From NCBI RefSeq assembly GCF_006149005.1, contig NZ_VBSL01000008.1:186001-250000 (forward strand): DNA of 64,000 bases, given 5' to 3'. A program made the translations under genes and the position numbers. Origin of the DNA: Larkinella sp. C7 (GTDB lineage Bacteria; Bacteroidota; Bacteroidia; Cytophagales; Spirosomataceae). The notes under the pieces are model-generated. The model worked only from the letters and a program-made list of their open reading frames with translations, did not search any database and was not told where the DNA came from. Position 1 is the first letter of the stretch; the number at the start of each line of letters is the position of its first letter. This document shows, one piece after another, positions 56,004 to 64,000 of this stretch.

Positions 56004-56600
56004 TCAGTTTGATTTAGGGGATTCGGAAGGATTCGGCAAGTCGGGGGTTGGATTGTAGAGGCTGTAGTCCTGTCTCCTGAAAAGTAACGAAATAATCAGG
56101 ACAGGTAAAATCGCCAGCACGGTTTTCTTGCTGATTTCGTCACCAACCAGGGTTTCCAGTGTAATCAAATCGACATTTTTCAGCATTTTCACATATTCCG
56201 CCTGGCCCAGTGTTTCCACAAGCCGTCCTTTGGTGGAGACGATCAACTGCCGCATCTCACCGAGATACTGGGTAAAAATCGTTGGATCGATGTATTTCAG
56301 GAAGAGATAAATCAGCCAGGCCGTCAGCATCGCGCCCACCGTATTGACCACGTAACAGATGCTCAGGGCTTCCCACAGGTGCAAAAATCCTTTCCCGATG
56401 TGCTTGCGGTAATACCAGACTGCCGCTACCATCATGATGATCTGAAAACCAAAATCCAGCACTTTATGATTCCCCAGCGGCATGATGCCCAGCGCGTAAA
56501 GCGCCAGGAAATACCCGAAACACAATACCCCCGCCAACAGCCCGAAAAATACCGGCAGCTTCAAAAGCGGGTGGTTAAAAAACGAAATAAGTTGTTTCAC
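56004..56600 (-). CDS. DUF4199 family membrane protein (second of two)
   Basis: A 198-residue membrane protein of the same plan as its neighbour: four hydrophobic segments (KLPVFFGLLAGVLCFGYFLA, VLDFGFQIIMMVAAVWYYRK, HLWEALSICYVVNTVGAML, KKTVLAILPVLIISLLF) with a helical loop between the third and fourth. The C-terminal tail is Pro/Ser/Asn-rich. The stop codon of the dihydroorotase-like gene lies only 6 bp upstream, so the genes from 57902 to 54277 may be one transcription unit. Function unknown. Confidence 0.8.
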   Translation of the reverse strand: MKQLISFFNHPLLKLPVFFGLLAGVLCFGYFLALYALGIMPLGNHKVLDFGFQIIMMVAAVWYYRKHIGKGFLHLWEALSICYVVNTVGAMLTAWLIYLFLKYIDPTIFTQYLGEMRQLIVSTKGRLVETLGQAEYVKMLKNVDLITLETLVGDEISKKTVLAILPVLIISLLFRRQDYSLYNPTPDLPNPSESPKSN

Positions 56601-56606
56601 TGCGTG

Positions 56607-57902
56607 TTATAAAGATTCAACAAAGCCTTTGTTAATAATCCATAACGCCTTTCCCCGTAAGGTCTTGCCAAAAAACGGCGAGTTTTTTGACCGGGATGCC
56701 GTCCGCTCATACGTCCATTCCAGGTCCGGATCGAAAACCGTCAGCGTAGCCGGCTGGTTTTCGTCGATGGTCGCAGCCGGTAATCGCAGAATCTGGCGCG
56801 GACGGTGGGTCAATGCTTCGACCAACGACGCCAGCGGCCATTCCGGGAAATGCGTGCGGACCACGGCAAAAGCGGTTTCCAACCCAATGATGCCAAAATC
56901 GGCGTGGTCAAATTCGATGTTCTTGCTTTCGTCGTCCTGCGGATTGTGGTCCGACACGACGGCGTCGATGGTGCCGTCGGCCAGCCCCTGCTTCAGGGCT
57001 TCGCGGTCGGCGGGCAGTCGAAACGGCGGGTTTACTTTTAAATTGGTGTCGAACCCCATCAAATCTGAATCGGTGAACGCCAATTGGTGAGCGGCCACAT
57101 CGCAACTCACCGGCAAACCCTGCTGCTTGGCCTGCCGAATCAATCCGACCGAACGCGCCGTTGAAATCGTGGAGAAATGCAGGACGGTTTCGGCGGGCCG
57201 CCCGGCAGATTGCGGATACAGGTATTCCAGAAGCCGCAAATCCCGCTCGATCATCATTTCCTCGGCCATGGCGGGCATCCCCTTCAATCCCAGCAAGGTA
57301 CTGGAAAGGCCCTCGTTCATCTGTCCGAAATGCGTCAGGTTCTGCTCTTCGGGGCGGTTCATGAGCAAACCGTTGAATGGCCGCAAATATTGCAGCGTTT
57401 TCAGCAACAGATCGGGATGCGTCAGCGGCTGTTCGCCATCCGAAAATGCCACCGCCCCGGCGTGGTGCAGGTCGATCATGTCCGTAAAGTCCTGCCCTTC
57501 TGCTCGCTTCGTAATGGCGGCAATCGGGTGCACACTGACGGCTTGCCCCTGGGTGGCCTGCCGGACATAGCCGAGCGTGTCTTTTGAATCAAGAACCGGT
57601 TTGGTATTGGGCAACACGGCAATGTCCGTAAAACCGCCCAGCATGGCGGCCCGGCAAACCGTGGTCAGGTCTTCTTTGTGTTCATAGCCCGGATCTTTGG
57701 CCGAAACCCGGAGGTCGACCCAACCCGGAGACAGGCACAAACCGGCGGGTTCAATGCGTTGTATGGAGGAATCGTCCTCATCGACCGGGAGGGATTCGCC
57801 AATCTGGCGGATGAGACCATTTTCAAGGAGTACGTCACGAACCAGTCCATGAAAGGGCGACTGCGGGTCTATGATTCGGGCGGCACGGATGAGTAGTTTC
57901 AT
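56607..57902 (-). CDS. Dihydroorotase-like protein without the metal-binding HxH motif
   Basis: A 431-residue amidohydrolase-fold protein of the multifunctional-type dihydroorotase family (PyrC/PyrX). The family signature normally reads FVDLHVHLREPG; here it is WVDLRVSAKDPG, so both His of HxH are replaced (Arg65 and Ser67). The usual carboxylated-Lys/His region also differs (LMNRPEEQ where active enzymes have a His-Glu-Asp type block), while VLHFSTI and VVSDHNPQ keep a His and an Asp. The pattern is that of a non-catalytic dihydroorotase like the one that binds aspartate transcarbamoylase in other bacteria. It is between gcvH and the DUF4199 pair. Orotate synthesis would need a second, active enzyme elsewhere. 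Confidence 0.85.
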   Translation of the reverse strand: MKLLIRAARIIDPQSPFHGLVRDVLLENGLIRQIGESLPVDEDDSSIQRIEPAGLCLSPGWVDLRVSAKDPGYEHKEDLTTVCRAAMLGGFTDIAVLPNTKPVLDSKDTLGYVRQATQGQAVSVHPIAAITKRAEGQDFTDMIDLHHAGAVAFSDGEQPLTHPDLLLKTLQYLRPFNGLLMNRPEEQNLTHFGQMNEGLSSTLLGLKGMPAMAEEMMIERDLRLLEYLYPQSAGRPAETVLHFSTISTARSVGLIRQAKQQGLPVSCDVAAHQLAFTDSDLMGFDTNLKVNPPFRLPADREALKQGLADGTIDAVVSDHNPQDDESKNIEFDHADFGIIGLETAFAVVRTHFPEWPLASLVEALTHRPRQILRLPAATIDENQPATLTVFDPDLEWTYERTASRSKNSPFFGKTLRGKALWIINKGFVESL

Positions 57903-57910
57903 GGAAATGC

Positions 57911-57935
57911 AAAAAAAAAGCCCCGGCTGGAGCTT
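57911..57935 (-). terminator. Rho-independent terminator of gcvH
   Basis: On the minus strand AGCTCC pairs with GGGGCT (one G-T pair) around AGCC, followed by nine T. It sits 19 bp after the gcvH stop and 9 bp before the dihydroorotase-like gene. Confidence 0.8.
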
Positions 57936-57953
57936 CCTGATTCAATTGGGGAC

Positions 57954-58334
57954 TCAGGCCCCCACCAACTCTTTATAGGCTTCGGCCGACATCAAATCGT
58001 CGGATTCGGCACCGTCGGTCAATTTCAGTTTTACGATCCAGCCCCGGCCATACGGGTCGTCGTTGACCAGTTCGGGTGTTTTTTCAACTTCCGGATTAAT
58101 TTCAAGTACTTCACCGGCAACGGGCAGAAAAAGGTCCGAAACCGTCTTGACGGCTTCAATCGAACCGAAGATGTCGCCTTTTGCCAAACTCTGTCCGACA
58201 CTGGTGATGTCCACAAAGACAATATCACCTAATTCACTCTGGGCAAAATCCGTGATACCGACGATGGCCGTATCACCTTCGATGCGAATCCACTCGTGAT
58301 CTTGCGTATACTTTAGTTCTCCGGGAAAATTCAT
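57954..58334 (-). CDS. gcvH: Glycine cleavage system H protein
   Basis: A 126-residue lipoyl-carrier protein of the glycine cleavage system. It starts [17 protein letters not shown] and carries the lipoylation Lys63 in [11 protein letters not shown], then the conserved [12 protein letters not shown] (with L-P context) and [13 protein letters not shown]. Length is normal for the family. A strong terminator follows at once, so it is transcribed separately from the dihydroorotase-like gene. Partner genes gcvT and gcvP are not in the window. The T-rich stretch upstream should hold its promoter. Confidence 0.96.
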   Translation of the reverse strand: MNFPGELKYTQDHEWIRIEGDTAIVGITDFAQSELGDIVFVDITSVGQSLAKGDIFGSIEAVKTVSDLFLPVAGEVLEINPEVEKTPELVNDDPYGRGWIVKLKLTDGAESDDLMSAEAYKELVGA

Positions 58335-58479
58335 ACGTGACGTTTCGTTTAACGCTGCAATTTACACAGGTAAAACGGTTTTACAAACCTTCACGTCGGC
58401 GTTTCCCGACCATTGCTGCCCGTGAGGGGTCGGGAAGCGTCCGGCGGATTTCGCCGACGCCTGCATACGAACCCCCTCT

Positions 58480-58526
58480 CCTCCATCGCCGTACGAAAAC
58501 CGGGTGTTTCCGTACGGCGATGGAGG
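58480..58526. terminator. Perfect 16-bp-arm hairpin after the sialate-esterase gene
   Basis: CCTCCATCGCCGTACG (58480-58495) pairs perfectly with CGTACGGCGATGGAGG (58511-58526), 8 bp after the esterase stop codon. The gap 58335-58533 otherwise shows a weaker G/C hairpin at 58437-58460 and no gene. Confidence 0.75.
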
Positions 58527-58533
58527 GCTAGAC

Positions 58534-61500
58534 TCAATGCTGCAGTAGTAATTTGGCGGTTTGGTTTATGGTGCCATTCGATAAGCGGATCAAATACAGA
58601 CCATCGGCTTGCTGGCTTAGGTCGATGCTTACCGCCTGTTCGTCCCCCGTTCCGGCAACCGGTTTTGCATAAACCGTTCTGCCATCGACTGCCACGACGG
58701 AAAGCGTCGCTTCTTTGCCTTTATCCAACGTGAAACGAACACGGGTCAATCCATCGGTCGGATTGGGGTTGACCCACAAACGCTCCGCAGGTTCTGAACT
58801 GGAAATGGCCGATAACCGCCCACCACTACAGGCCGTCTGGAATGAATAAGGAGATGCTTCGGTGCCCGACTGCCGTACTTGCAGCGTAAAGGTTGTACCC
58901 GTTCGCTGCCAGGAAGGTACAGTAAATGTGGGATTCGTCGTCCATGTGCCTAAACCCGGAACCTGGTATTCAATGGTCGTGCCGTTCCCCCCCGAAGTAG
59001 CAACCGTCAAATTACCCGTATTACAGTTATAAGCCGGGGTGACAATCGCCAAGTTACCACCACCCGTCGGTGGGTTCGTGGGGGGATTGGGCGTTCCTCC
59101 TTGCCCTGTTACGCAAAGACTATTGAAGCAGATAATACCGCCATCGGTTCCACTGCTCAGGCCAATTGTATTGTTCCCCGCTGTCAGGTGAACCGTACCA
59201 ACAGACTGTGTCTGGTAAGCACTGCTGCTGGTCTGCGGACAAGTAACGGTTCGGGCTACACCGTTAATGCGGACGATGGCGTTAACTGCTCTTTCCCAGG
59301 CTTTATAACTCATGGTCATGGTATAATCGCCTTCGGCAGCCACTGAAATAGTGACATTTCGAATCTCTGAACTATTGCCGGCACAGACGTCGGCAAAGGG
59401 CGTACAACCGCCAGTTGGTGGATTTGTCGGGTTCGCCGGCGGATTGGTGGTGCCGCTCGGACAGCCCGTCGACTCGAAACGGAACAAGCGTTGATTCTGG
59501 AAGCCTTCACTGGTCGATCCCCAGAGTTGCAATTGGGGGTCGTTGCCGTAATTTTTCATGTCCCAGGTCACGCCATTACCCCCATTGATGCGGTAGGCTC
59601 CACTGCCATTGTCCTGAAGCGTCCACAGTTGCCGGGTATCCCCGGAAGAGGCACTCAGGCGCAGGAGTTCGCCATTGTTCAGGGCGTTGACACTCATGGC
59701 CAGGCCACTGCCATTCTGCGTTACGAAGCGGTACTGATTGGCGGATGTCGTTTCAGCTTTCCAAATCTGATTGTTCGCTCCGTTTGCTCCCCGTTGCTCA
59801 ACGGTGTTGCCTGAAATGGCCTCCATGAGCTGATTGGTCTGGACGGAGCGAATCACATAACAGCCACTTAAGGAGCCGGTAGTCGGATTGGTGGGCGGAG
59901 GGGTCGTACCGCCGGAACAGCCGGAAGTCTGGACGTAAAACCGCTGACTATCACCGCCGTATGGGCTCCACAAATGCAGGCCCGCGCCATTGTCCTGACT
60001 GGGTCCCTCCACATCGGCGGCCAGGGCATTGGAATACGAGGGCACGAGTTTGTAGGTGCCGTCACCGTAGGCTTCCAGGCGCCATTTCTGTTGCGCGCTG
60101 TTGGCCCAGTCATGCTGGTTGACCGTGGTACCACTGCCCGTACCGGCCCCATTCGCATCCATGACTTTGTTGCTGAATTGGGAGATGATGCGATAGAGGG
60201 AGCCATCGACTACTTCGAGTTTGAAAATCTGGTTGGTAGAACCGTTGCCGTCCTGCTGACGGATGCGGGTACCGGCATTTCCATCGGCCACCTGCAGGAA
60301 CTTGTTGGAATGCTTGGCTTTGAGGGTGTAACAGCCGGTGGCGAGGGGGGCTGAACCCGTGGAGCCATCGTTAGTGTCATTTACAACATTGTACGGAAAA
60401 CTAACCGCTTGTGTAAGGATATAATTACCCTGAGAATTCTGTATAATTGCTCGACGCGTCCCTGTACAATTGGTCGGTATAGATTGGTCATAACAAATTG
60501 GTGAATTGAGGTCAGCCGTACCATTATCGTACACCCACATATATTGCGAACCCCCACCGGGAGCTGACGTTGTACCATTCGCATTAAATTGTACCATTTG
60601 CGGTTCCGTATTCAAACTGCTCGGCGTTACGGGTATGGAACCTCCCGAATTTAAAATTCCAGATTGATCAATTGAGTTGAACCACGCTTGGGCTAAATCG
60701 GCTAAACCCGATCTAGAGAAGTGGGTTTTATCATTAGCAAAAGAGCGTCTGGAAGGATCGATATTATCTGTCTCTGGACCGTAGTATAAGCCAGTTCTAG
60801 ATTGAATAGCAGCATTCTGTGCATTTTTTACTAAATCTGACGTAATTATGTCATTCTTAGAAGTCCGAGCAATTACCCAAGAGATATTACTTGATAACTC
60901 CGAACGCGACTGGTCGATGATTTTCAATAATTTGTTACGGTAATCATCTTGACTCGACACGCTACGGTTAATTCCACCTCCGTTCCAATTTGAACTATTG
61001 AGTGCCTCTGTATCTGTTTCCCCCTGTTCCCATAGAATAGCCCGAGCTCCATAGATGGATGTATAAAACTTTAACGTATTCCTTAAATAACCATATGGAG
61101 CCCCTGGCTGATAGCGCCCCGGATTTCCATCGCTTTCTTTCGGAGCGGCAGGATGACCATAAGGACGAGCATTTGGATCGGTCGACTCGGCCCATTGCGT
61201 AATAGTAGTTCCTCCCCATGCAGCATTAAAAAAGGCAATAGGAATTTTATACCGTTCGGCAAGCTTTTCGCCCAATAAAGCCCAGAACCACAATGAGCTA
61301 CCTAAAGGGGATATGCCCGAATTTGGATTATCCTTAGCTTCCCTGCCGGATTTTAAATAGGATAGGACGGGTCTTTTTATTGGAAAAGTGAAACTGGCTA
61401 TTCGGTAGGATTCATTTGTATACAACGGTGAGTTAGGATTCTCTGCTCCCAAAAATTGAGCTTCATTAAATATGTTGGGCTGAACTCTAACGGCATCTAG

Positions 61501-61734
61501 TATTGGGTCTGGAGTGGCAACATGTACTTCGTTAGGATAGCCCCAAGCACTAGTATTAGGTAGTCCTTGAGCATTGGATTGCCCGGCAATAATAAAAACC
61601 TCCCCTACACCTACATTGAAACGCATTGAACTGTGCTCCCGATTTTCAGATATAGCAAAAGGTGCTATCCGTAATTCATACCAGCCTGCCTTGATATTCG
61701 TAAATTTGTGGTAAAATGAACCCTTACTATCCAA
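58534..61734 (-). CDS. Sialate O-acetylesterase-like lectin protein with type IX secretion domain
   Basis: A 1066-residue open frame. In order: an SGNH-fold SASA-type esterase domain (about 42-370; nucleophile Ser53 in AGQSNAQG, NAAWGGTTITQW, LWEQGETD, catalytic Asp/His in DKTHFSRSG); two ricin-type lectin domains (about 470-610 and 630-765); a Cys-rich binding module (about 785-885) shared with the protein at 20826; an Ig-like segment; and a C-terminal type IX sorting domain (VNPNPTDGLTRVRF). The true gene begins further upstream: the signal peptide and first domain are encoded at 61735-62044 in other frames. The esterase half is AT-rich and the lectin half G/C-rich, so the gene looks chimeric. 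It would remove O-acetyl groups from sialic acids or other sugars at the cell surface. Confidence 0.8.
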   Translation of the reverse strand: MDSKGSFYHKFTNIKAGWYELRIAPFAISENREHSSMRFNVGVGEVFIIAGQSNAQGLPNTSAWGYPNEVHVATPDPILDAVRVQPNIFNEAQFLGAENPNSPLYTNESYRIASFTFPIKRPVLSYLKSGREAKDNPNSGISPLGSSLWFWALLGEKLAERYKIPIAFFNAAWGGTTITQWAESTDPNARPYGHPAAPKESDGNPGRYQPGAPYGYLRNTLKFYTSIYGARAILWEQGETDTEALNSSNWNGGGINRSVSSQDDYRNKLLKIIDQSRSELSSNISWVIARTSKNDIITSDLVKNAQNAAIQSRTGLYYGPETDNIDPSRRSFANDKTHFSRSGLADLAQAWFNSIDQSGILNSGGSIPVTPSSLNTEPQMVQFNANGTTSAPGGGSQYMWVYDNGTADLNSPICYDQSIPTNCTGTRRAIIQNSQGNYILTQAVSFPYNVVNDTNDGSTGSAPLATGCYTLKAKHSNKFLQVADGNAGTRIRQQDGNGSTNQIFKLEVVDGSLYRIISQFSNKVMDANGAGTGSGTTVNQHDWANSAQQKWRLEAYGDGTYKLVPSYSNALAADVEGPSQDNGAGLHLWSPYGGDSQRFYVQTSGCSGGTTPPPTNPTTGSLSGCYVIRSVQTNQLMEAISGNTVEQRGANGANNQIWKAETTSANQYRFVTQNGSGLAMSVNALNNGELLRLSASSGDTRQLWTLQDNGSGAYRINGGNGVTWDMKNYGNDPQLQLWGSTSEGFQNQRLFRFESTGCPSGTTNPPANPTNPPTGGCTPFADVCAGNSSEIRNVTISVAAEGDYTMTMSYKAWERAVNAIVRINGVARTVTCPQTSSSAYQTQSVGTVHLTAGNNTIGLSSGTDGGIICFNSLCVTGQGGTPNPPTNPPTGGGNLAIVTPAYNCNTGNLTVATSGGNGTTIEYQVPGLGTWTTNPTFTVPSWQRTGTTFTLQVRQSGTEASPYSFQTACSGGRLSAISSSEPAERLWVNPNPTDGLTRVRFTLDKGKEATLSVVAVDGRTVYAKPVAGTGDEQAVSIDLSQQADGLYLIRLSNGTINQTAKLLLQH

Positions 61735-62044
61735 AGTGTACAGTCAATTCAGTTTGGTAAACTTGCTTTGAAACATCTACAATTCCATATAAATCTAGCG
61801 GGGTTAATTTAAGTATCAATTTATAAAATCCGCCATTAATCCATCTTTGGGAGTTGAAAGTTCCCGCCACAGTTATATTTCCCTGGTTAAAACTATTGCG
61901 CTGATATACTCCTCCAGGATGGGCAATGTGACATCCAAATTAGATCTGCTTACACTCAACCTGCGTAGAGCGTCTTCAACAGATTGGGAATAACTGGTGG
62001 TCCATAAGACACAAGAAAGAAAATGAAGTAAAAACCTTTTACAT
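61735..62044 (-). pseudogene. Frameshifted 5' end of the sialate-esterase gene
   Basis: ATG at 62044 is followed by TAA in frame; with one base removed it reads KRFLLHFLSCVLWTTSYSQ, a good signal peptide, then DALRRLSVSRSNLDVTLP. The next frame continues HPGGVYQRNSFNQGNITVAG and NGGFYKLILKLTPLD to ELTVH. The frame of the main gene then takes over at TLDSKGSF. At least three single-base shifts are needed to join signal peptide, first domain and esterase, so either the gene is decaying or the sequence has indel errors in this AT-rich stretch. Confidence 0.7.
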
Positions 62045-62177
62045 ATTATTGTTTGTACAGTTAATTAAAATTAATAAACATTATACTCCCTTATCACGTC
62101 AATCAACGCGAATAAATCGGAAACAGAAAAAGCTTGATTAGAAAGTGCCTAAAGCTGTACTTTGAAGAATAATTGTT

Positions 62178-63011
62178 TTAACGACTTAACCGAGTGGATG
62201 AACAATCATACTCGTAATCAATCACTGCTGTTCCTTCATCTGCATACCACCCAAATCCAACATCTTCACCGTGAACAATTTTTCTATATACGCGCCCATC
62301 AGAATCGAATCGATATTGATAATTAGTTTCAAAGATAGCCTGTCCAATAAAGGAGTCTCCTCGTTCAATCGATTCTTTTTTAAGCAGATTACGACTTTCA
62401 AAACCCCAAAAAGTGTAAATTGGAGACGGACCAGAACGGGTTAAATCATATTCGTATTTATAGACATACAACCCATCCAGGTATTTATACTCTTTTACCA
62501 AATTACCATTCACTACCTGACCTACGAATTGAATCGAACCACTTAACATCTGTTCGGTCAAATATCCTTCCGTATCATATTTGACTTTTTGCTGATAAAA
62601 TTTGGATTCAGCCAACCCTTGTGTGTTTAAGACTATACTATCAATGAATACATGCGTACCCAGTTGGCGGGAGTATGAAGTAGTCTGCTTAAGCACTAAT
62701 CCCGGCGAATAATCATACTCGACGACCATAGAGTCCCCGGTTATCACCCGGTCTTTTTCCCGAATCAGTCGCCCCTGTGGATCATAATTGTAAAAACTTT
62801 CTTTGTAGAAACTCACTTTTACGTTTTTGCCGCCTACGCTTATTGTTTCCTCATCGCGAATTGGTCGGGCATTCACAGAAGAAGACTTCAATACGGCCTT
62901 CACAATCCGGCATAAGGGAACTGGAGCGGCTTCTTCTTTTTGCTGTCTGCAACAGAGAATTACCACCAATGAAACCAACAAAATCAGGTAGGGTGTAAAT
63001 AACCTTTTCAT
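62178..63011 (-). CDS. Lipoprotein with YD-repeat-like segments
   Basis: A 277-residue exported lipoprotein; the lipobox has Cys20/Cys21 at the end of a hydrophobic signal (LVSLVVILCC). The mature part has repeated tyrosine-aspartate-glycine segments (YNYDPQGRLIREKD, KYDTEGYLTEQM, YRFDSDGRVYRKI, DYEYDCSSTR), weakly like RHS/YD repeats and common in surface lipoproteins of this phylum. The gene is AT-rich like its neighbour. No specific function is suggested by context. Confidence 0.7.
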   Translation of the reverse strand: MKRLFTPYLILLVSLVVILCCRQQKEEAAPVPLCRIVKAVLKSSSVNARPIRDEETISVGGKNVKVSFYKESFYNYDPQGRLIREKDRVITGDSMVVEYDYSPGLVLKQTTSYSRQLGTHVFIDSIVLNTQGLAESKFYQQKVKYDTEGYLTEQMLSGSIQFVGQVVNGNLVKEYKYLDGLYVYKYEYDLTRSGPSPIYTFWGFESRNLLKKESIERGDSFIGQAIFETNYQYRFDSDGRVYRKIVHGEDVGFGWYADEGTAVIDYEYDCSSTRLSR

Positions 63012-63526
63012 TGTTTATCAATATTTACTACATCAGTTCAATAAAATCGTATTGCATACCAAGTAAAGCATTTCTTCATTCTTTTATCATGACCGATACT
63101 TTGATTTACTGAATTGGCTGAAATAGGTAAATGGTACTTTTCAAATGACTATTTCGGAAATGAATCACCTTCACAAATGCTTTAAAATGGAGGGACAAAC
63201 CTACTTTTTGTAAGACAACAACCAAATCTTTCTTTACATTTTTTGTACATGTTTACACTAATTACGCTCTGTAAATCAATTAGTTATTATTATGAAGAAT
63301 CGGTAACATGATTCTAAATCGCTAAAAATGAGGGGAGTAAATTTCAACTAAACTTATATTCAAAATTGGTCACACTAACCTTGTAAAGGTTATCCCGAAC
63401 AGACCATACAGCATGTTTTCACAATTACCTGACCAGTAACGAGTTTTGGCTGTTCCTGCCCTTTCTGTGGAGTTGCTTGGGTGATGGTGTAGCACTTTTA
63501 AAACTAGATTTTCACAACACAAAAAA
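63012..63526. other. Gene-free AT-rich stretch
   Basis: About 515 bp without a supportable gene on either strand. It is AT-rich and contains no clear repeats, only isolated promoter-like TTG/TA-rich tracts. Confidence 0.5.
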
Positions 63527-63553
63527 ACCGCCCGTCGAATGTCGACGGGCGGT
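63527..63553 (-). terminator. Rho-independent terminator of the lipocalin-like gene
   Basis: On the minus strand ACCGCCCGTCGA pairs perfectly with TCGACGGGCGGT around a 3-nt loop, followed by a run of seven T. It lies 20 bp after the stop codon at 63574. Confidence 0.9.
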
Positions 63554-63573
63554 GGTATACGGTTCTGAAAAGA

Positions 63574-64000
63574 TTACGCCTTCTTAAATTCAATCGTCAT
63601 GGTGTAGGTGTCCACTTTTCCGTCGCCGTCCAGATCGTCTTTTTCCGTGATGCTCCACTTCATCGTGTTGCCCGACGTTTCCAGATCGTAAACCTGTGAG
63701 CCTTCTTTGTCGATAATCGTCAATTTGTTACCATTTACCGACCATTTGGAGTTGTCCTCAGCTGGATTGAAATCATCCAGATCATCCGATTTGCAATTGG
63801 GTGAGGGCGTACCGGAAATCGTACCATTGCTGTTAAACGTAATTTTGGTATCCGTCAAACACGCAACGGCTTCCTCTCCACCATATTCCTTAAAAAAAGC
63901 CAGCAAATCGGTAATTTTTTGGCCGGTACCAAAATCAAAACCCGGGTTCACTTTCATACCCGAAATTTTCCAGCTTCCGCTCACCGCCGATGGTTTCACA
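63574..64000 (-). CDS. Lipocalin-like domain protein, N-terminus cut by window edge
   Basis: The frame is open from the window edge to the stop at 63574, giving about 142 residues. SGSWKISGMKVNPGFD at the start and the alternating strand pattern (TKITFNSNGTISGTPSP, KWSVNGNKLTIIDKEG, YDLETSGNTMKWSI, TYTMTIEF) are typical of the lipocalin-like domains found in Bacteroidota lipoproteins. The acidic stretch DDLDGDGKVDT could bind calcium. The first codon at the edge could be GTG, but the domain start suggests that a signal peptide lies outside the window. A strong terminator follows. Confidence 0.7.
   Translation of the reverse strand, partial: VKPSAVSGSWKISGMKVNPGFDFGTGQKITDLLAFFKEYGGEEAVACLTDTKITFNSNGTISGTPSPNCKSDDLDDFNPAEDNSKWSVNGNKLTIIDKEGSQVYDLETSGNTMKWSITEKDDLDGDGKVDTYTMTIEFKKA

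Overview
The window reads as chromosomal DNA of a Bacteroidota member of the order Cytophagales, probably close to Spirosoma or Larkinella. The evidence is a SusC/SusD pair, an outer-membrane beta-barrel receptor with a carboxypeptidase-like plug, a type IX secretion sorting domain, GldF, DUF4199, DUF4270 and DUF4907 proteins, LytS/LytTR signalling, and the lack of strong Shine-Dalgarno sites. Genus placement is an inference. No tRNA, rRNA or CRISPR array was seen.

Layout. 1-8087: hexuronate catabolism in two divergent arms, uxaC (cut by the window edge), a Uma2-family gene and uxuA on the minus strand, and exuT, kdgK, eda and uxaB on the plus strand. Together they take glucuronate and galacturonate towards pyruvate and glyceraldehyde-3-phosphate; altronate dehydratase and a separate fructuronate reductase are not in the window. 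The intergenic gaps here hold unusual hairpins built from short degenerate units. 8059-17162: a LytTR/LytS pair, a 36-residue exported peptide, an outer-membrane beta-barrel protein, a YceI protein and a four-module sugar dehydrogenase/cytochrome c fusion. 17234-19738: Nudix-type regulator, secreted esterase, DoxX. 19740-31137: a visibly AT-rich accessory region with a LuxR-type regulator, a 1458-residue lectin/glycosidase protein, a polytopic membrane protein, three IS3-family elements and a truncated glycosyltransferase pseudogene. 31177-40588: ECF sigma factor with a membrane partner, then envelope and lipoprotein genes ending in a kelch/DUF4907/DUF4270 cassette. 40992-54167: a phosphatase-superfamily enzyme, then a minus-strand sialic-acid utilisation locus (susC, susD, two sialidase-like genes, nanA, nanM, MFS transporter) preceded by an enolase-superfamily gene. 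54277-58334: VanZ, GldF, two DUF4199 proteins, a dihydroorotase-like protein lacking its metal-binding histidines, and GcvH. 58534-64000: a secreted sialate O-acetylesterase-like lectin protein with a broken 5' end, a lipoprotein and a partial lipocalin-like gene.

How the genes may work together: SusC/SusD and the sialidases would release and import sialic acid, NanM and the MFS carrier would handle the free sugar, and NanA would cleave it. Two near-identical palindromes upstream of susC and of the enolase-superfamily gene suggest one regulator for both.

The most unusual signal is a set of 16-bp, almost purely G/C insertions. One exact 16-mer occurs three times, once inside an intergenic hairpin and twice inside a transposase gene, and two related 16-mers interrupt the same insertion sequence. 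Removing each restores either base pairing or the reading frame, so these are clean insertions with no visible target duplication. Whether they are a biological element or an assembly artefact cannot be settled from the sequence alone.
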